Shown here: positions 25,534 to 34,759 of the stretch, in pieces
Numbering within the stretch: position 1 is the stretch's first letter
Layout of the letters: every line of letters starts with the position of its first letter
Assembly: GCA_036652815.1 (NCBI GenBank)
Contig: JAVVVE010000010.1
Coordinates: 1 to 64,000 of the forward strand
Direction of reading: 5' to 3'
From: SZUA-378 sp036652815
Lineage (GTDB): Bacteria; Bacillota; Clostridia; Lachnospirales; Lachnospiraceae
DNA: 64,000 nucleotides
Notes under the pieces: generated by a model
Told to the model about the DNA's origin: nothing
Databases searched by the model: none
What the model saw: the letters and a program-made list of their open reading frames with translations, nothing else
Position numbers and translations under genes: made by a program

Positions 25534-28122
25534 ATGAGAAAGCAAAGATTCTATATTACAGGTATGTCATGTTCGGCATGTTCTACGCATGTGGAAAAAA
25601 GCGTGTCAAAGCTGAACGGGATGCAACATGTGACCGTCAATCTATTGACAAATACGATGCAGACAGAGTACCTCGAGGATCAACTGTCGCAGGAATCTAT
25701 TATCGCTGCAGTTGAGCATGCCGGGTATGGAGCGACGCCGGAAGAAAGTACGAGGAACCATTCGGATACTAAGCTTTCAGGGAAACGAACCCATGATCGC
25801 TCACCGGTAGAGATAACCGAACAGGGCATGAAAAAAAGGTTGTTATTTTCAATTTGTTTTTGGCTTCCATTAATGTATATTTCCATGTATCATATGTTCT
25901 ATGAGTGGTTTGGATTACCGATTCCGGATATGGTAGAGCATTATCTACATGGAACCGAGAATGCCATAACGTTTGCCTTTTTACAATTTCTGCTGCTATT
26001 ACCAATCTTATTTGTGAATCAACAATATTTTCGTGTGGGATTCAAAACTTTATGGAAGAGAACGCCCACGATGGATAGTTTAATCGCCATAGGAGCCGGT
26101 GCTGCAGTCGTTTATGGCATATTTGCTATCTTTAGAATGGGATATGCAATTGGTCATTCAGATATGGCAGTGGTGGCACATTATAGTATGGATCTTTATT
26201 TTGAATCGGCAGGAACGATTCTGACGCTTATTACAGTTGGTAAATATCTGGAGACCAAGTCTAAAGGAAAAACGAGTCAGGCGATTACCAAGCTGATGAA
26301 TCTGGCACCTAAGACGGCCATGATTGAGAAAGATGGGATACAGAGTGAGATTCCGGTTGAACAATTGCAGATAGGGGATGTGATCCTGGTAAAGCCCGGG
26401 AGCAGTATTCCGGTTGACGGCATCATCCTAGAAGGCATGACGAGTGTAGATGAAGCGGCTATTACAGGAGAAAGCATACCCGTTGAAAAGAGTGTTGGAG
26501 ATACCGTGGTATCGGCTACGATCAATCAGACAGGTTTCGTTCGGTTCAGAGCAACGAAAGTCGGGAATGATACCACATTAGCTCAGATTATTAAACTGGT
26601 GGAGGATGCGAGTGCGAGCAAGGCACCGATTGCGAAGCTGGCAGATACGATCGCAGGCATCTTTGTACCGGCTGTTATCGGCATCGCAGTTATTGCGATG
26701 GTTATCTGGCTCTTGTGTGGAGCGACGTTTGAATTTGCCATGTCGATCGCGATTGCAGTGCTTGTGATTTCATGTCCGTGTGCTCTTGGTCTTGCGACAC
26801 CGGTCGCCATCATGGTGGGTACCGGCAAGGGAGCCAGTCTTGGGATCTTGATTAAATCCGGAGAAGCGTTACAGATGACACAGAGTATTGACACCGTAGT
26901 TATGGATAAAACAGGGACGTTGACGGAAGGCAGACCGAGAGTGACAGATATCATCTGTTTGGCAGAGGATATGGAAGAGATAGAGCTACTGCGTATTGCA
27001 GTTAGTTTAGAGCATCAAAGTGAGCATCCTTTAGCAGAAGCAATCCTATGGGAAGCGAAAAAAAAGAAAGTTCAGCCGGAACCTATTGAGCACTTCAAGG
27101 CAATTTTTGGAAAAGGTATAGAGGCTATGCAACAGGGCAGGTTCTACTTTGCGGGAAATACTGCCATGATGCAAGAAAAAGGAGTACTGCTTACCAAAGA
27201 ATACAGAACACTGATAGACAGGATAGCAATAGCCGGAAAGACACCTTTGCTGTTTGCCCGAGAACAGACCCTCATCGGTATGATAGCGGTGGCAGATACG
27301 GTAAAGCCATCCAGTGCAGAGGCGATTGCACAATTTCATCAGCAAGGCATCCATACGATTATGTTGACCGGAGATAACCAGATTACAGCGATGGCGATAC
27401 AGGAGCAATTGCATGTAAACGAGGTAATGGCAGAAGTATTGCCGGAACAGAAAGAAGAGAAGATACGTCAATTAAAAGAAACTGGGCATAAAGTCGCTAT
27501 GATAGGAGATGGAATCAATGATGCACCTGCACTGATGCAGGCAGATGTTGGGATAGCCATCGGAGCAGGCACAGACATAGCGATAGAGAGTGCAGATATT
27601 GTATTGATGCACAATGATCTTCTCGATGCGGTAACTGCGATACGACTCAGTAAAGCAGTCATTCGTAATATCAGAGAAAATTTATTCTGGGCGTTTTTTT
27701 ATAATTGTATCGGGATTCCTTTGGCAGCAGGTGTATTTTATTCGATACTCCATTGGAGATTAAATCCTATGTTTGGAGCTGCTGCGATGAGTCTAAGCAG
27801 CATATGCGTAGTAGGAAATGCACTGAGATTAAGTTTTTTCCGAGGCACAGTCAAACATACAATCAGTGACAACACAGAAAGCATAGAAAGCATAGAAAGC
27901 ATAGAAAGAGAGGAAAGCAAGGTGCAGAAAATAATCCGAATTGAAGGTATGATGTGTGCTCATTGCACGGGAACGGTAGAAAAAGCATTGAGATCTTTGG
28001 AGGGAGTAGAGAATGTAGAGATGAACCTCGAAGCAAAAACAGCGACTGTTACAGTGAACGAATCGATTACGGATGATATTTTACGAACAGCGGTCACAGA
28101 AGCAGGATATGAGGTAATTTAA
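25534..28122 (+). CDS. copA: Copper-exporting P1B-type ATPase with C-terminal HMA domain
   Basis: An 862-aa Cu+ pump. The N-terminal HMA has GMSCSACSTHVE (~9-20). It carries TGES, CPCALGLATP (CPC ~413-415), DKTGTLTEG (~457), GDGINDAPAL, FYNCIGIP and MSLSSICVVGNALRL, the P1B-1 signature for Cu+. A second HMA with GMMCAHCTGTVE lies at ~806-862, joined by a linker with three ESI repeats. That tail looks like a fused CopZ chaperone. It follows the Zn/Cd pump by 18 bp. Confidence 0.93.
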   Translation: MRKQRFYITGMSCSACSTHVEKSVSKLNGMQHVTVNLLTNTMQTEYLEDQLSQESIIAAVEHAGYGATPEESTRNHSDTKLSGKRTHDRSPVEITEQGMKKRLLFSICFWLPLMYISMYHMFYEWFGLPIPDMVEHYLHGTENAITFAFLQFLLLLPILFVNQQYFRVGFKTLWKRTPTMDSLIAIGAGAAVVYGIFAIFRMGYAIGHSDMAVVAHYSMDLYFESAGTILTLITVGKYLETKSKGKTSQAITKLMNLAPKTAMIEKDGIQSEIPVEQLQIGDVILVKPGSSIPVDGIILEGMTSVDEAAITGESIPVEKSVGDTVVSATINQTGFVRFRATKVGNDTTLAQIIKLVEDASASKAPIAKLADTIAGIFVPAVIGIAVIAMVIWLLCGATFEFAMSIAIAVLVISCPCALGLATPVAIMVGTGKGASLGILIKSGEALQMTQSIDTVVMDKTGTLTEGRPRVTDIICLAEDMEEIELLRIAVSLEHQSEHPLAEAILWEAKKKKVQPEPIEHFKAIFGKGIEAMQQGRFYFAGNTAMMQEKGVLLTKEYRTLIDRIAIAGKTPLLFAREQTLIGMIAVADTVKPSSAEAIAQFHQQGIHTIMLTGDNQITAMAIQEQLHVNEVMAEVLPEQKEEKIRQLKETGHKVAMIGDGINDAPALMQADVGIAIGAGTDIAIESADIVLMHNDLLDAVTAIRLSKAVIRNIRENLFWAFFYNCIGIPLAAGVFYSILHWRLNPMFGAAAMSLSSICVVGNALRLSFFRGTVKHTISDNTESIESIESIEREESKVQKIIRIEGMMCAHCTGTVEKALRSLEGVENVEMNLEAKTATVTVNESITDDILRTAVTEAGYEVI
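27881..27907 (+). repeat. Three perfect 9-bp tandem repeats in copA
   Basis: GCATAGAAA occurs three times in tandem, after a decayed fourth copy, and encodes the ESI triplets in the linker before the C-terminal HMA domain. Copy changes would keep the frame. Confidence 0.9.
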
Positions 28123-28141
28123 CAAAAGATGGGAGTATCTT

Positions 28142-29659
28142 ATGTATCAATATCAGTATTTATTGTTTGATTTAGATGGAACCTTAACAGATCCCAAACA
28201 GGGTATCTGTACCTGCGTTCAGTATGCATTGGCAGATGCAGGCATAGAAGTAGCAGATTTAGATGTTTTGGAACCCTTTATCGGGCCCCCTTTATTGGAT
28301 AGCTTTATGGAGTTTTACGGCATGACGCAGGAACAAGCGCAAACAGCTATTCATAAATATCGGGAACGATTTGAAGTGCAGGGCTTATATGAAAATATGA
28401 TATATCCGGGTATAGCGGATATGCTGCATCATCTACAAGCCTTAGGACTCCATCTGGCAGTCGCGTCCAGCAAACCAACCGTATTTGTGGAACGGATTCT
28501 GGAACATTTTGAGATTAAGGATTGTTTTGAAGTCATCGTGGGCAGTGAACTGGATGGAACAAGATCAAGAAAAGAAGAAGTAGTTGAGGAAACACTCAAA
28601 AGGCTGTTACATCACGATAAAAGCAAGTATGACAGATGTGTCATGATAGGCGACAGAAAGTTTGACATAGAAGGAGCACAGAGGTTTGGAATGAACAGCA
28701 TCGGTGTTACTTATGGATATGGAGGTGCCGAGGAATTAAAACAAGCCGGAGCAACCATACTGGTCGATGATGTTTTGGAATTGGAAAAAGTGCTGACAAA
28801 AGAGTTGACAAAAGAGACAACCAAAGAGACAACGCAGCCAACGATCAGACAGCCTGTTTTTTATAAAACGTGGCAAATCCTATTTCCTATTTTATTCTAT
28901 TGGGCATTTTGCAATATTGTGTTGTTGGTAGGTGTCTTTGCTGTGCAGAGTTATTATGCGGGTAAGGAAGTCCTTATGAGTCAACTGCCCCAACTTACCG
29001 TGAATCAAATATCGGTATATTTAAACACCATAGCAACCGCTGCGGCGATCCCATGTCTGGGCTGGATGTATCATAGAGAACAACAGAGCCAGCCGATAGC
29101 ACCAATAAATGTGTCCTTTGGCAGACTCAATCGAAAAAGCCAAATCCTTGTATGCATTATGACTATTATTTTAGGAGTCAGTACGGCGCTTTCCTTTAAT
29201 ATCATTTTGTCACACATTGATTTTTCGGATTTCCTATCGCAGTATGAACAAGTGGCAACGATGCAGTATTCGGTACCGTTATTAAGCGGAATCATAATTT
29301 ATGGCTTGATTACACCGTTGGCAGAAGAATTCGTGTTCAGAGGTCTAGTATGCCGCAGAATCAGACAATATTTCAATCCGATGATTGCCATCCTGGTATC
29401 CGCCCTCATCTTTGGTGCATATCATGGTAATTTGATACAGGGCATCTATGGTTTCCTTTTGGGAGTTATAATGGCACTCTGTTATCAACATTTTAATTCG
29501 ATTTTGATTCCTATTCTGTTTCACTCGGCAGCGAATATCAGTGTTTTTGTTATGACACAGAATCCTGCCTTACAGGCTGCGAGCAATCAAATCTGGAATG
29601 GCGTTATATTGCTGATTATTGCGGGTTTGACTTGGATACAGTGCCGCAAAATCAAATAG
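28142..29659 (+). CDS. Fusion of HAD phosphatase and CPBP intramembrane protease
   Basis: A 505-aa two-part protein. Residues 1-215 are a HAD hydrolase of the phosphoglycolate phosphatase type (FDLDGTLTDPKQG, VASSKPT, MIGDRKFDIEGA). After a Thr/Lys/Glu linker (~218-235), residues ~240-505 form an eight-helix CPBP (CAAX/Abi) protease. Its motifs are AEEFVFRG, FGAYHGN and HSAAN, the Glu-Glu/His/His-Asn active-site set. There is no stop or frameshift. It sits 19 bp after copA. The function of the combination is unknown. Confidence 0.88.
   Translation: MYQYQYLLFDLDGTLTDPKQGICTCVQYALADAGIEVADLDVLEPFIGPPLLDSFMEFYGMTQEQAQTAIHKYRERFEVQGLYENMIYPGIADMLHHLQALGLHLAVASSKPTVFVERILEHFEIKDCFEVIVGSELDGTRSRKEEVVEETLKRLLHHDKSKYDRCVMIGDRKFDIEGAQRFGMNSIGVTYGYGGAEELKQAGATILVDDVLELEKVLTKELTKETTKETTQPTIRQPVFYKTWQILFPILFYWAFCNIVLLVGVFAVQSYYAGKEVLMSQLPQLTVNQISVYLNTIATAAAIPCLGWMYHREQQSQPIAPINVSFGRLNRKSQILVCIMTIILGVSTALSFNIILSHIDFSDFLSQYEQVATMQYSVPLLSGIIIYGLITPLAEEFVFRGLVCRRIRQYFNPMIAILVSALIFGAYHGNLIQGIYGFLLGVIMALCYQHFNSILIPILFHSAANISVFVMTQNPALQAASNQIWNGVILLIIAGLTWIQCRKIK
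28795..28830 (+). repeat. 12-bp tandem repeats in the HAD-CPBP linker
   Basis: Three units close to GACAAAAGAGAC at 28795, 28807 and 28819 encode a repeated LTKE/TTKE linker. The period keeps the reading frame. Confidence 0.75.
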
Positions 29660-29957
29660 AATAAGAGAATTTTCCACTTCCAAGATTATATGGCAAAAAT
29701 TAAAAAAAATATAAAAAACGCTGTTTAACAATGTAGTGGAATGAAGTGATTTTATACAAAATACACAACATATAGTGTTGATAAGACACTAATTTACACA
29801 ATATATTTCCATTTAGTCATAAAGGACTAATATTTGACAATTAGTAGCAAAAAAAACACCTTTACAAATCATTTGGATACGATATAATGACATTGAGAAC
29901 CGCAGTAAACAGCATGAATATAGTGATCTTGCGAAAATTTGGAAGGAAGTTGATTGT
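29660..29957. promoter_or_regulatory. AT-rich leader with inverted repeats before the HPr-like gene
   Basis: 298 bp without a gene. CAACA-TATAG-TGTTG is at 29766-29780 and TTAGTC-ATAAAG-GACTAA at 29813-29830, both perfect inverted repeats. A promoter, TTTACA (29861-29866), 16-nt spacer, TATAAT (29883-29888), follows. The leader is about 60 nt. The repeats suggest operator control. Confidence 0.6.
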
Positions 29958-30191
29958 ATGAATACCATCGAACGAAAAATTAAATTAAGACCGGACGAAG
30001 CGAAAGCTTTTGTTTTGGCGGCATCTAAATGTGATTTTGATATTGATATTTTTTATAATAGATATATAGTGGATGCCAAGTCTATGCTAGGAGTCTTGGG
30101 ATTAGATTTTGCTAAGACTCTCAGTGTAAGGTATTGTGGATATGATGCTGATTTTGAGAACTATCTTAGAACATTTGCCTTTGCATGTTAA
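29958..30191 (+). CDS. HPr-like protein without active-site histidine (Crh-like)
   Basis: A 77-aa protein with HPr-like topology. YIVDAKSMLGVLGLDFAK (residues 36-53) matches the HPr regulatory-serine region (KSIMGVMSL), with Ser42 at the Ser46 position. The phosphoryl-accepting His15 motif (GxHARP) is absent; there is no histidine at all. It therefore cannot carry PTS phosphate but could be a serine-phosphorylated regulator like Bacillus Crh. GGAAGG precedes the ATG and a strong terminator follows, so it is monocistronic. Confidence 0.7.
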   Translation: MNTIERKIKLRPDEAKAFVLAASKCDFDIDIFYNRYIVDAKSMLGVLGLDFAKTLSVRYCGYDADFENYLRTFAFAC

Positions 30192-30220
30192 AATCAGAAT
30201 GACAATCATGATACTGATTG

Positions 30221-30266
30221 ACTCCCTATTGTGGATAGTGTACGCTATTCAGGTAGGGAGTTTTTT
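30221..30266 (+). terminator. Terminator of the HPr-like gene
   Basis: ACTCCCTA and TAGGGAGT enclose an inner ATAG/CTAT stem and are followed by TTTTT. Confidence 0.9.
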
Positions 30267-30320
30267 ATTATAGTGTGTACTGCATATTTTAGACGAGATA
30301 GAATCTGAAAGGAAGATATC

Positions 30321-32807
30321 ATGGATCCGGTGATGGGGCAGGGCGAGACAGAGGTACTTGAAGTTCATACGATTCAAAAACCGATGATTCGCATTTCGGT
30401 GCGAAAATTAGTGGAGTTTATTTTGCGTTCAGGCAATATTGATAATAGACGTTCCCAGTCTCCTGAAAAAGCAATGATGGAAGGCAACCGTATCCATCGT
30501 ATGATTCAAAGAAGAATGGGGAGTAATTACCAACCGGAGGTTCCCCTTAGTCTGACCATTTCCTATGATGCATATGATATTAGCGTGGAAGGACGTGCGG
30601 ATGGGATTTTAACAGAGCAAACCCAAATAGAATCGGGTGATCGGATCACGATTGATGAGATTAAAGGTACCTATCGTAAACTCAGTAAGATAACACATCC
30701 GATACCGGTTCATGTGGCACAGGCTAAAGTATATGCTTATATCTATGCTTTGCAGCATCGCCTGTCATATATCAGAGTCAGGATGACGTACTGTAATATA
30801 GAGACAGAAGAAGTAAGATATTTTCATGAAGAATATAGTTTTGTCGAATTGCGTGATTGGTTTGAAGGATTGATAGGACAATACCGTAAATGGGCTGATT
30901 ATGAAATCCATTGGAAAAAACTAAGACAGGAATCTATTTCACAGTTGGCATTTCCTTTTCCGTATAGGAAAGGACAGCGAGAATTGGTAGCACACGTATA
31001 CCGAACGATGCAGCGTGGAAAAAAACTATTTACGGTAGCACCCACAGGAGTGGGAAAGACCATCTCAACGATATTTCCTGCCATCCAGTCAATGGGACAG
31101 GGGATGGGAGATAAAATATTTTATTTGACGGCTAAAACGATTACACGAACCGTTGCAGATGATACTTTTGCGATACTACGTGAAACTGGACTGCGATGCA
31201 AGAGTGTTATGCTAACAGCGAAAGAAAAAATATGCCCGCTAGAAGTCGTCGAGTGCAATCCGTTAGCGTGTCCTTATGCAAGAGGTCATTATGATAGAAT
31301 TAATGATGCTATTTATGAACTGGTAATTAATCAGGAACGTTATACCAGAGAAGATATTACTGCCTGTGCAAAACAGTATCAGGTTTGTCCGTATGAGATG
31401 GAATTGGATTTGTGTTTTTTTTCAGATGCAGTTATCTGTGATTATAATTATGTATTTGATCCTTGTGTCTATTTAAAACGATTCTTTGCAGACAGCGTAG
31501 AGGGAGATTATCTGTTTCTAATCGATGAAGCACATAATCTTTTGGACAGAGGAAGAGAAATGTATAGTGCAACACTATGCAAAGAAGATTTTCTGTCCTT
31601 GCGAAGAATTGTAAAACCATATGATATGACGATGGAAAAACAATTAGAGACCTGTAATAAAGAGATGCTTTTGCTAAAGAGAGTGTGTGATACAGAAGAA
31701 GCGAATGGCTTCTGCGTGGTAGAGCAGATCGCTCCCTTTACGATGTCTGCAGAAAGACTGTATACTACGATGAATAAATTTTTAGAAGAACATGATGACA
31801 GTGAAGTCAAAAATGAAATTCTAGATTTATTTTTCAAAATAGCGCACTTTTTAGAGATTTACGAGCTGATTGATGACAACTATGTCATGTATACAGAGAT
31901 TGAAAGTCAAGGTACTTTTATCCTAAAACTCTTTTGCGTCAACCCGGCAGTGAATCTTCGGGAACGAATGAAGAAGGCCAGAAGTACCATTTTGTTTTCG
32001 GCTACCCTGCTTCCTATTCAATATTATAAGACGGTGCTTGGAGGAGAAGCAGATGATTATGAGGTATATGCTCAATCTGTCTTTGACAGTCGAAAACGAG
32101 CTATTCTAATTGGCAGAGATGTAACCAGCAAATATACCAGAAGAGGTGAATTAGAATATCAAAATATTGCAGCCTATATTCATGAAGCTGTTAAGAACAG
32201 GCATGGCAACTATTTGCTTTTTTTCCCATCTCATGGCTTTTTACAAGCGGTGTATCAGGTTTATATGGAATCTTATTATGATGCTGAGCATGAGGATTGC
32301 ATTTTTCAGGAAGAATACATGAATGAAGCATCGAGAGAAACGTTTTTAAATCGATTTCGCGGTAATGAAATGTGTGATTTAACGAATAGGATACAGATAA
32401 CGATTGAGATAGAAGAGGAAAAGAGCCTGCTTGGTTTTTGCGTAATGGGCGGTATCTTCAGCGAAGGTATTGATTTAACGGAGGATAAGCTCATCGGTGC
32501 CATTATAGTGGGTACCGGATTACCACAGGTCTGTCATGAGAGAGATTTGATCCAGAATTATTTTGCACAAAAAGGGGAGGATGGTTTTGCTTATGCATAT
32601 TGCTATCCGGGGATGAATAAGGTATTGCAGGCGGCGGGCCGCGTGATTAGAACGGATAAAGATGTAGGTATTATCGTGTTATTGGATGAACGATTTTTAG
32701 AGCATAGCTATCAGCAGCTTTTCCCGCCGGATTGGACTGAACAAGAGATAGTAACGAAAAAATCCATTGCAAGGAGAATCGAACGTTTTTGGGATGAATG
32801 GTTATAA
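30321..32807 (+). CDS. PD-(D/E)XK nuclease fused to Rad3/DinG-type iron-sulfur helicase
   Basis: An 828-aa protein. The N-terminal ~200 residues look like a RecB/Cas4-type nuclease domain (EGNRIHRMI, EGRADGIL, IDEIKG, Gln in HVAQAKVYAY). The helicase follows, with Walker A APTGVGKT, DEAH in LIDEAHNL and motif VI QAAGRVIRT. Cysteines CPLEVVEC, CP and CP around residues 305-360 fit a 4Fe-4S cluster as in XPD/DinG. A DNA repair role is likely. GGAAG precedes the ATG. There are no phage or CRISPR neighbours. Confidence 0.88.
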   Translation: MDPVMGQGETEVLEVHTIQKPMIRISVRKLVEFILRSGNIDNRRSQSPEKAMMEGNRIHRMIQRRMGSNYQPEVPLSLTISYDAYDISVEGRADGILTEQTQIESGDRITIDEIKGTYRKLSKITHPIPVHVAQAKVYAYIYALQHRLSYIRVRMTYCNIETEEVRYFHEEYSFVELRDWFEGLIGQYRKWADYEIHWKKLRQESISQLAFPFPYRKGQRELVAHVYRTMQRGKKLFTVAPTGVGKTISTIFPAIQSMGQGMGDKIFYLTAKTITRTVADDTFAILRETGLRCKSVMLTAKEKICPLEVVECNPLACPYARGHYDRINDAIYELVINQERYTREDITACAKQYQVCPYEMELDLCFFSDAVICDYNYVFDPCVYLKRFFADSVEGDYLFLIDEAHNLLDRGREMYSATLCKEDFLSLRRIVKPYDMTMEKQLETCNKEMLLLKRVCDTEEANGFCVVEQIAPFTMSAERLYTTMNKFLEEHDDSEVKNEILDLFFKIAHFLEIYELIDDNYVMYTEIESQGTFILKLFCVNPAVNLRERMKKARSTILFSATLLPIQYYKTVLGGEADDYEVYAQSVFDSRKRAILIGRDVTSKYTRRGELEYQNIAAYIHEAVKNRHGNYLLFFPSHGFLQAVYQVYMESYYDAEHEDCIFQEEYMNEASRETFLNRFRGNEMCDLTNRIQITIEIEEEKSLLGFCVMGGIFSEGIDLTEDKLIGAIIVGTGLPQVCHERDLIQNYFAQKGEDGFAYAYCYPGMNKVLQAAGRVIRTDKDVGIIVLLDERFLEHSYQQLFPPDWTEQEIVTKKSIARRIERFWDEWL

Positions 32808-33139
32808 GGCAACATAACTTCTTTTTGAATAAGAATTATGTTACTGGTCATTTAGTACCTAAATAGTAAAAAAACATGAAATATGACACGCGTGTCTGCA
32901 AGTAAAAGAGTCAAAAAAAAGGAGTGTCAATAAAGAGAGAAAATGTGGATAACTATGTGGAAACTGTGCATTACTTTTGAAATATGTCGAATTGTGTCAT
33001 AAAAGGCAATGTGACTGTCATTTTTTTTATGCAAGTTAATCTGCAGGATTTATAAAATATAAAAAAGGGAATAGTAACTATGTCAACCGAATCAGAGGTG
33101 TGGTATACTAGAGCAGTAGAAAAGAAGGAGGTAGCTGTT
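32808..33139. promoter_or_regulatory. Non-coding stretch with palindrome and DnaA-box-like motifs
   Basis: 332 bp. It contains the perfect palindrome GACACGCGTGTC (32885-32896), TGTGGATAA (32944-32952, an exact DnaA-box complement) and TGTGGAAAC (32956-32964, a near match). TATACT at 33102-33107 is probably the -10 for the amylase gene. The helicase is followed by AACATAA/TTATGTT symmetry without a T run. Confidence 0.5.
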
Positions 33140-34450
33140 ATGTGGGCTTATGAAAGTGTTTTTTATCAAATATATCCGTTGGGATTCTGTGGTGCACCTT
33201 ACGAGAATGATGGCGTTGTGGAATCGAGAATCTTAAAAGTGAATGATTGGATTCCTCATATTAAAAAAATAGGAGCGGATGCTATTTATTTTTCTCCACT
33301 TTTTGAATCAGATACGCATGGTTACAATACAAGGGATTATCGCAAGATAGATGTGCGTCTGGGAACGAATGCTGATTTTCAAAATGTATGTGAACAGTTA
33401 CATGCCGAGAATATTAAAATAGTAATAGATGGAGTATTCAATCATGTGGGCAGAGGCTTCTGGGCATTTCAGGATGTATTACAGAATAGACAAAACTCTT
33501 CTTATGTAGATTGGTTTCATATTAATTTTGATGGTAATTCCAATTATAATGATGGTTTATGGTATGAGGGATGGGAAGGTAATTATGATTTGGTAAAGTT
33601 AAACCTTCGTAATGAGGCAGTCATCAACCATATCTTTACGTGTGTGAAACAGTGGATAGAAGAATTTGATATCGATGGGCTGCGTTTGGATGTGGCGTAT
33701 TGTCTGGACCATGATTTTATGAGACGCTTGCGCAGTTATTGCGATGGATTAAAGAATGACTTCTTTTTAATCGGTGAAGTGGTTCATGGTGACTATAATC
33801 AATTGGTAAATGATACTATGTTATATGCAGTTACCAATTATGAATGTTATAAGGGACTGTACTCCAGTTTTAACAGTATGAATCTTTTTGAGATTGTACA
33901 TTCTTTATTGAGGCAGTTTGGGAATGATCCTTATGCACTCTATAAGGGTAAGCATTTCTTATCTTTTGTGGATAACCATGATGTCAGTCGAATTGCAAGC
34001 GTATTGCAAAATAAAAAACACCTTCCTTTGGTTTACGCACTTTGCTTTGGTATGCCCGGGATTCCCTGCATCTATTATGGCAGTGAATGGGGTGCTACAG
34101 GTGAAAAAAAGGATGGAGATCAGTCCTTACGTCTTAGCTATGAGGAACCGATTGAGAATGATTTAACAGCAGCGATCGCACAGATGGCAGTAGCCAAAAA
34201 AAATAGTATTGCACTGAACTATGGGGAGTTTCGCTCGATATTACTGACGAATAAACAGTGTATCTTTGAACGTATGGCAGAGGGAGAAAGAGTATTAGTG
34301 GCCATTAATGCTGATAGTGAGAGTTTTCAGGCACACTTTGATGCCGGATGTGGTCAGGCAGTTGATTTATTGAATGGTACGTTACATGATTTTGGGGGCG
34401 GCAGTGAGCTCCCACCCTATAGTGCAGCATTTTGGAAGATGGAAGTGTGA
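33140..34450 (+). CDS. Cytoplasmic alpha-amylase family (GH13) glycosidase
   Basis: A 436-aa protein with no signal peptide. It has the GH13 catalytic set: GVFNHVG, GLRLDVA (nucleophile Asp), IGEVVHG (acid/base Glu) and FVDNHD (transition-state Asp). It is close to maltodextrin-degrading enzymes such as cyclomaltodextrinase or maltogenic amylase but lacks their N-terminal CBM34. The start is ATG 33140 after AAGGAGG; an in-frame ATG 60 bp upstream overlaps the probable promoter. Likely role: intracellular maltodextrin hydrolysis. Confidence 0.88.
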   Translation: MWAYESVFYQIYPLGFCGAPYENDGVVESRILKVNDWIPHIKKIGADAIYFSPLFESDTHGYNTRDYRKIDVRLGTNADFQNVCEQLHAENIKIVIDGVFNHVGRGFWAFQDVLQNRQNSSYVDWFHINFDGNSNYNDGLWYEGWEGNYDLVKLNLRNEAVINHIFTCVKQWIEEFDIDGLRLDVAYCLDHDFMRRLRSYCDGLKNDFFLIGEVVHGDYNQLVNDTMLYAVTNYECYKGLYSSFNSMNLFEIVHSLLRQFGNDPYALYKGKHFLSFVDNHDVSRIASVLQNKKHLPLVYALCFGMPGIPCIYYGSEWGATGEKKDGDQSLRLSYEEPIENDLTAAIAQMAVAKKNSIALNYGEFRSILLTNKQCIFERMAEGERVLVAINADSESFQAHFDAGCGQAVDLLNGTLHDFGGGSELPPYSAAFWKMEV

Positions 34451-34515
34451 TTTAAAAGTTCGGCTGTCAAGGAAGGCTTAAGCTTGAAGGTGTCAAATTA
34501 GGAAAAATAAAAGAA

Positions 34516-34576
34516 AGTACTGCATAAAATATTCTGAACTGTGTCAGCGGATTAGTTTATGCGGTACCTTTTTTTT
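34516..34576 (+). terminator. Terminator of the amylase gene
   Basis: GTAC-T-GCATAAA and TTTATGC-G-GTAC pair over a 28-nt loop and are followed by eight T. Confidence 0.8.
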
Positions 34577-34613
34577 GCTTTTTTTAAAATTTTTAAAATT
34601 GCGAAAATAATTG

Positions 34614-34678
34614 TTGACAAAATAATATTATATAGTGTATAGTATGCTCACAAAGCAATATTATACACCGTATAATAT
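34614..34678 (+). promoter_or_regulatory. Promoter and twin operators of the PadR operon
   Basis: TTGACA (34614-34619), 18-nt spacer, TATAGT (34638-34643). ATATTATAC-ACC-GTATAATAT is a perfect 9-3-9 palindrome at 34658-34678. An imperfect copy (two mismatches) at 34625-34645 covers the -10. The centres are 33 bp apart, three helical turns. Confidence 0.8.
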
Positions 34679-34759
34679 AATCTTCCATACAATACTAATA
34701 GATAAATAGCATGGTATTTTATGAAAAAGAGTTATTGACAGGTAAGAAAGGAGGCAATC

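Noticed and set aside
30321..32807. CRISPR-associated DinG or other defence helicase
   Set aside because: No cas genes, repeats or defence neighbours; the nuclease-helicase looks like a housekeeping Firmicutes repair protein.
33080..33139. Longer amylase start at 33080
   Set aside because: It lacks a ribosome site and overlaps the probable -10 TATACT; ATG 33140 has AAGGAGG.
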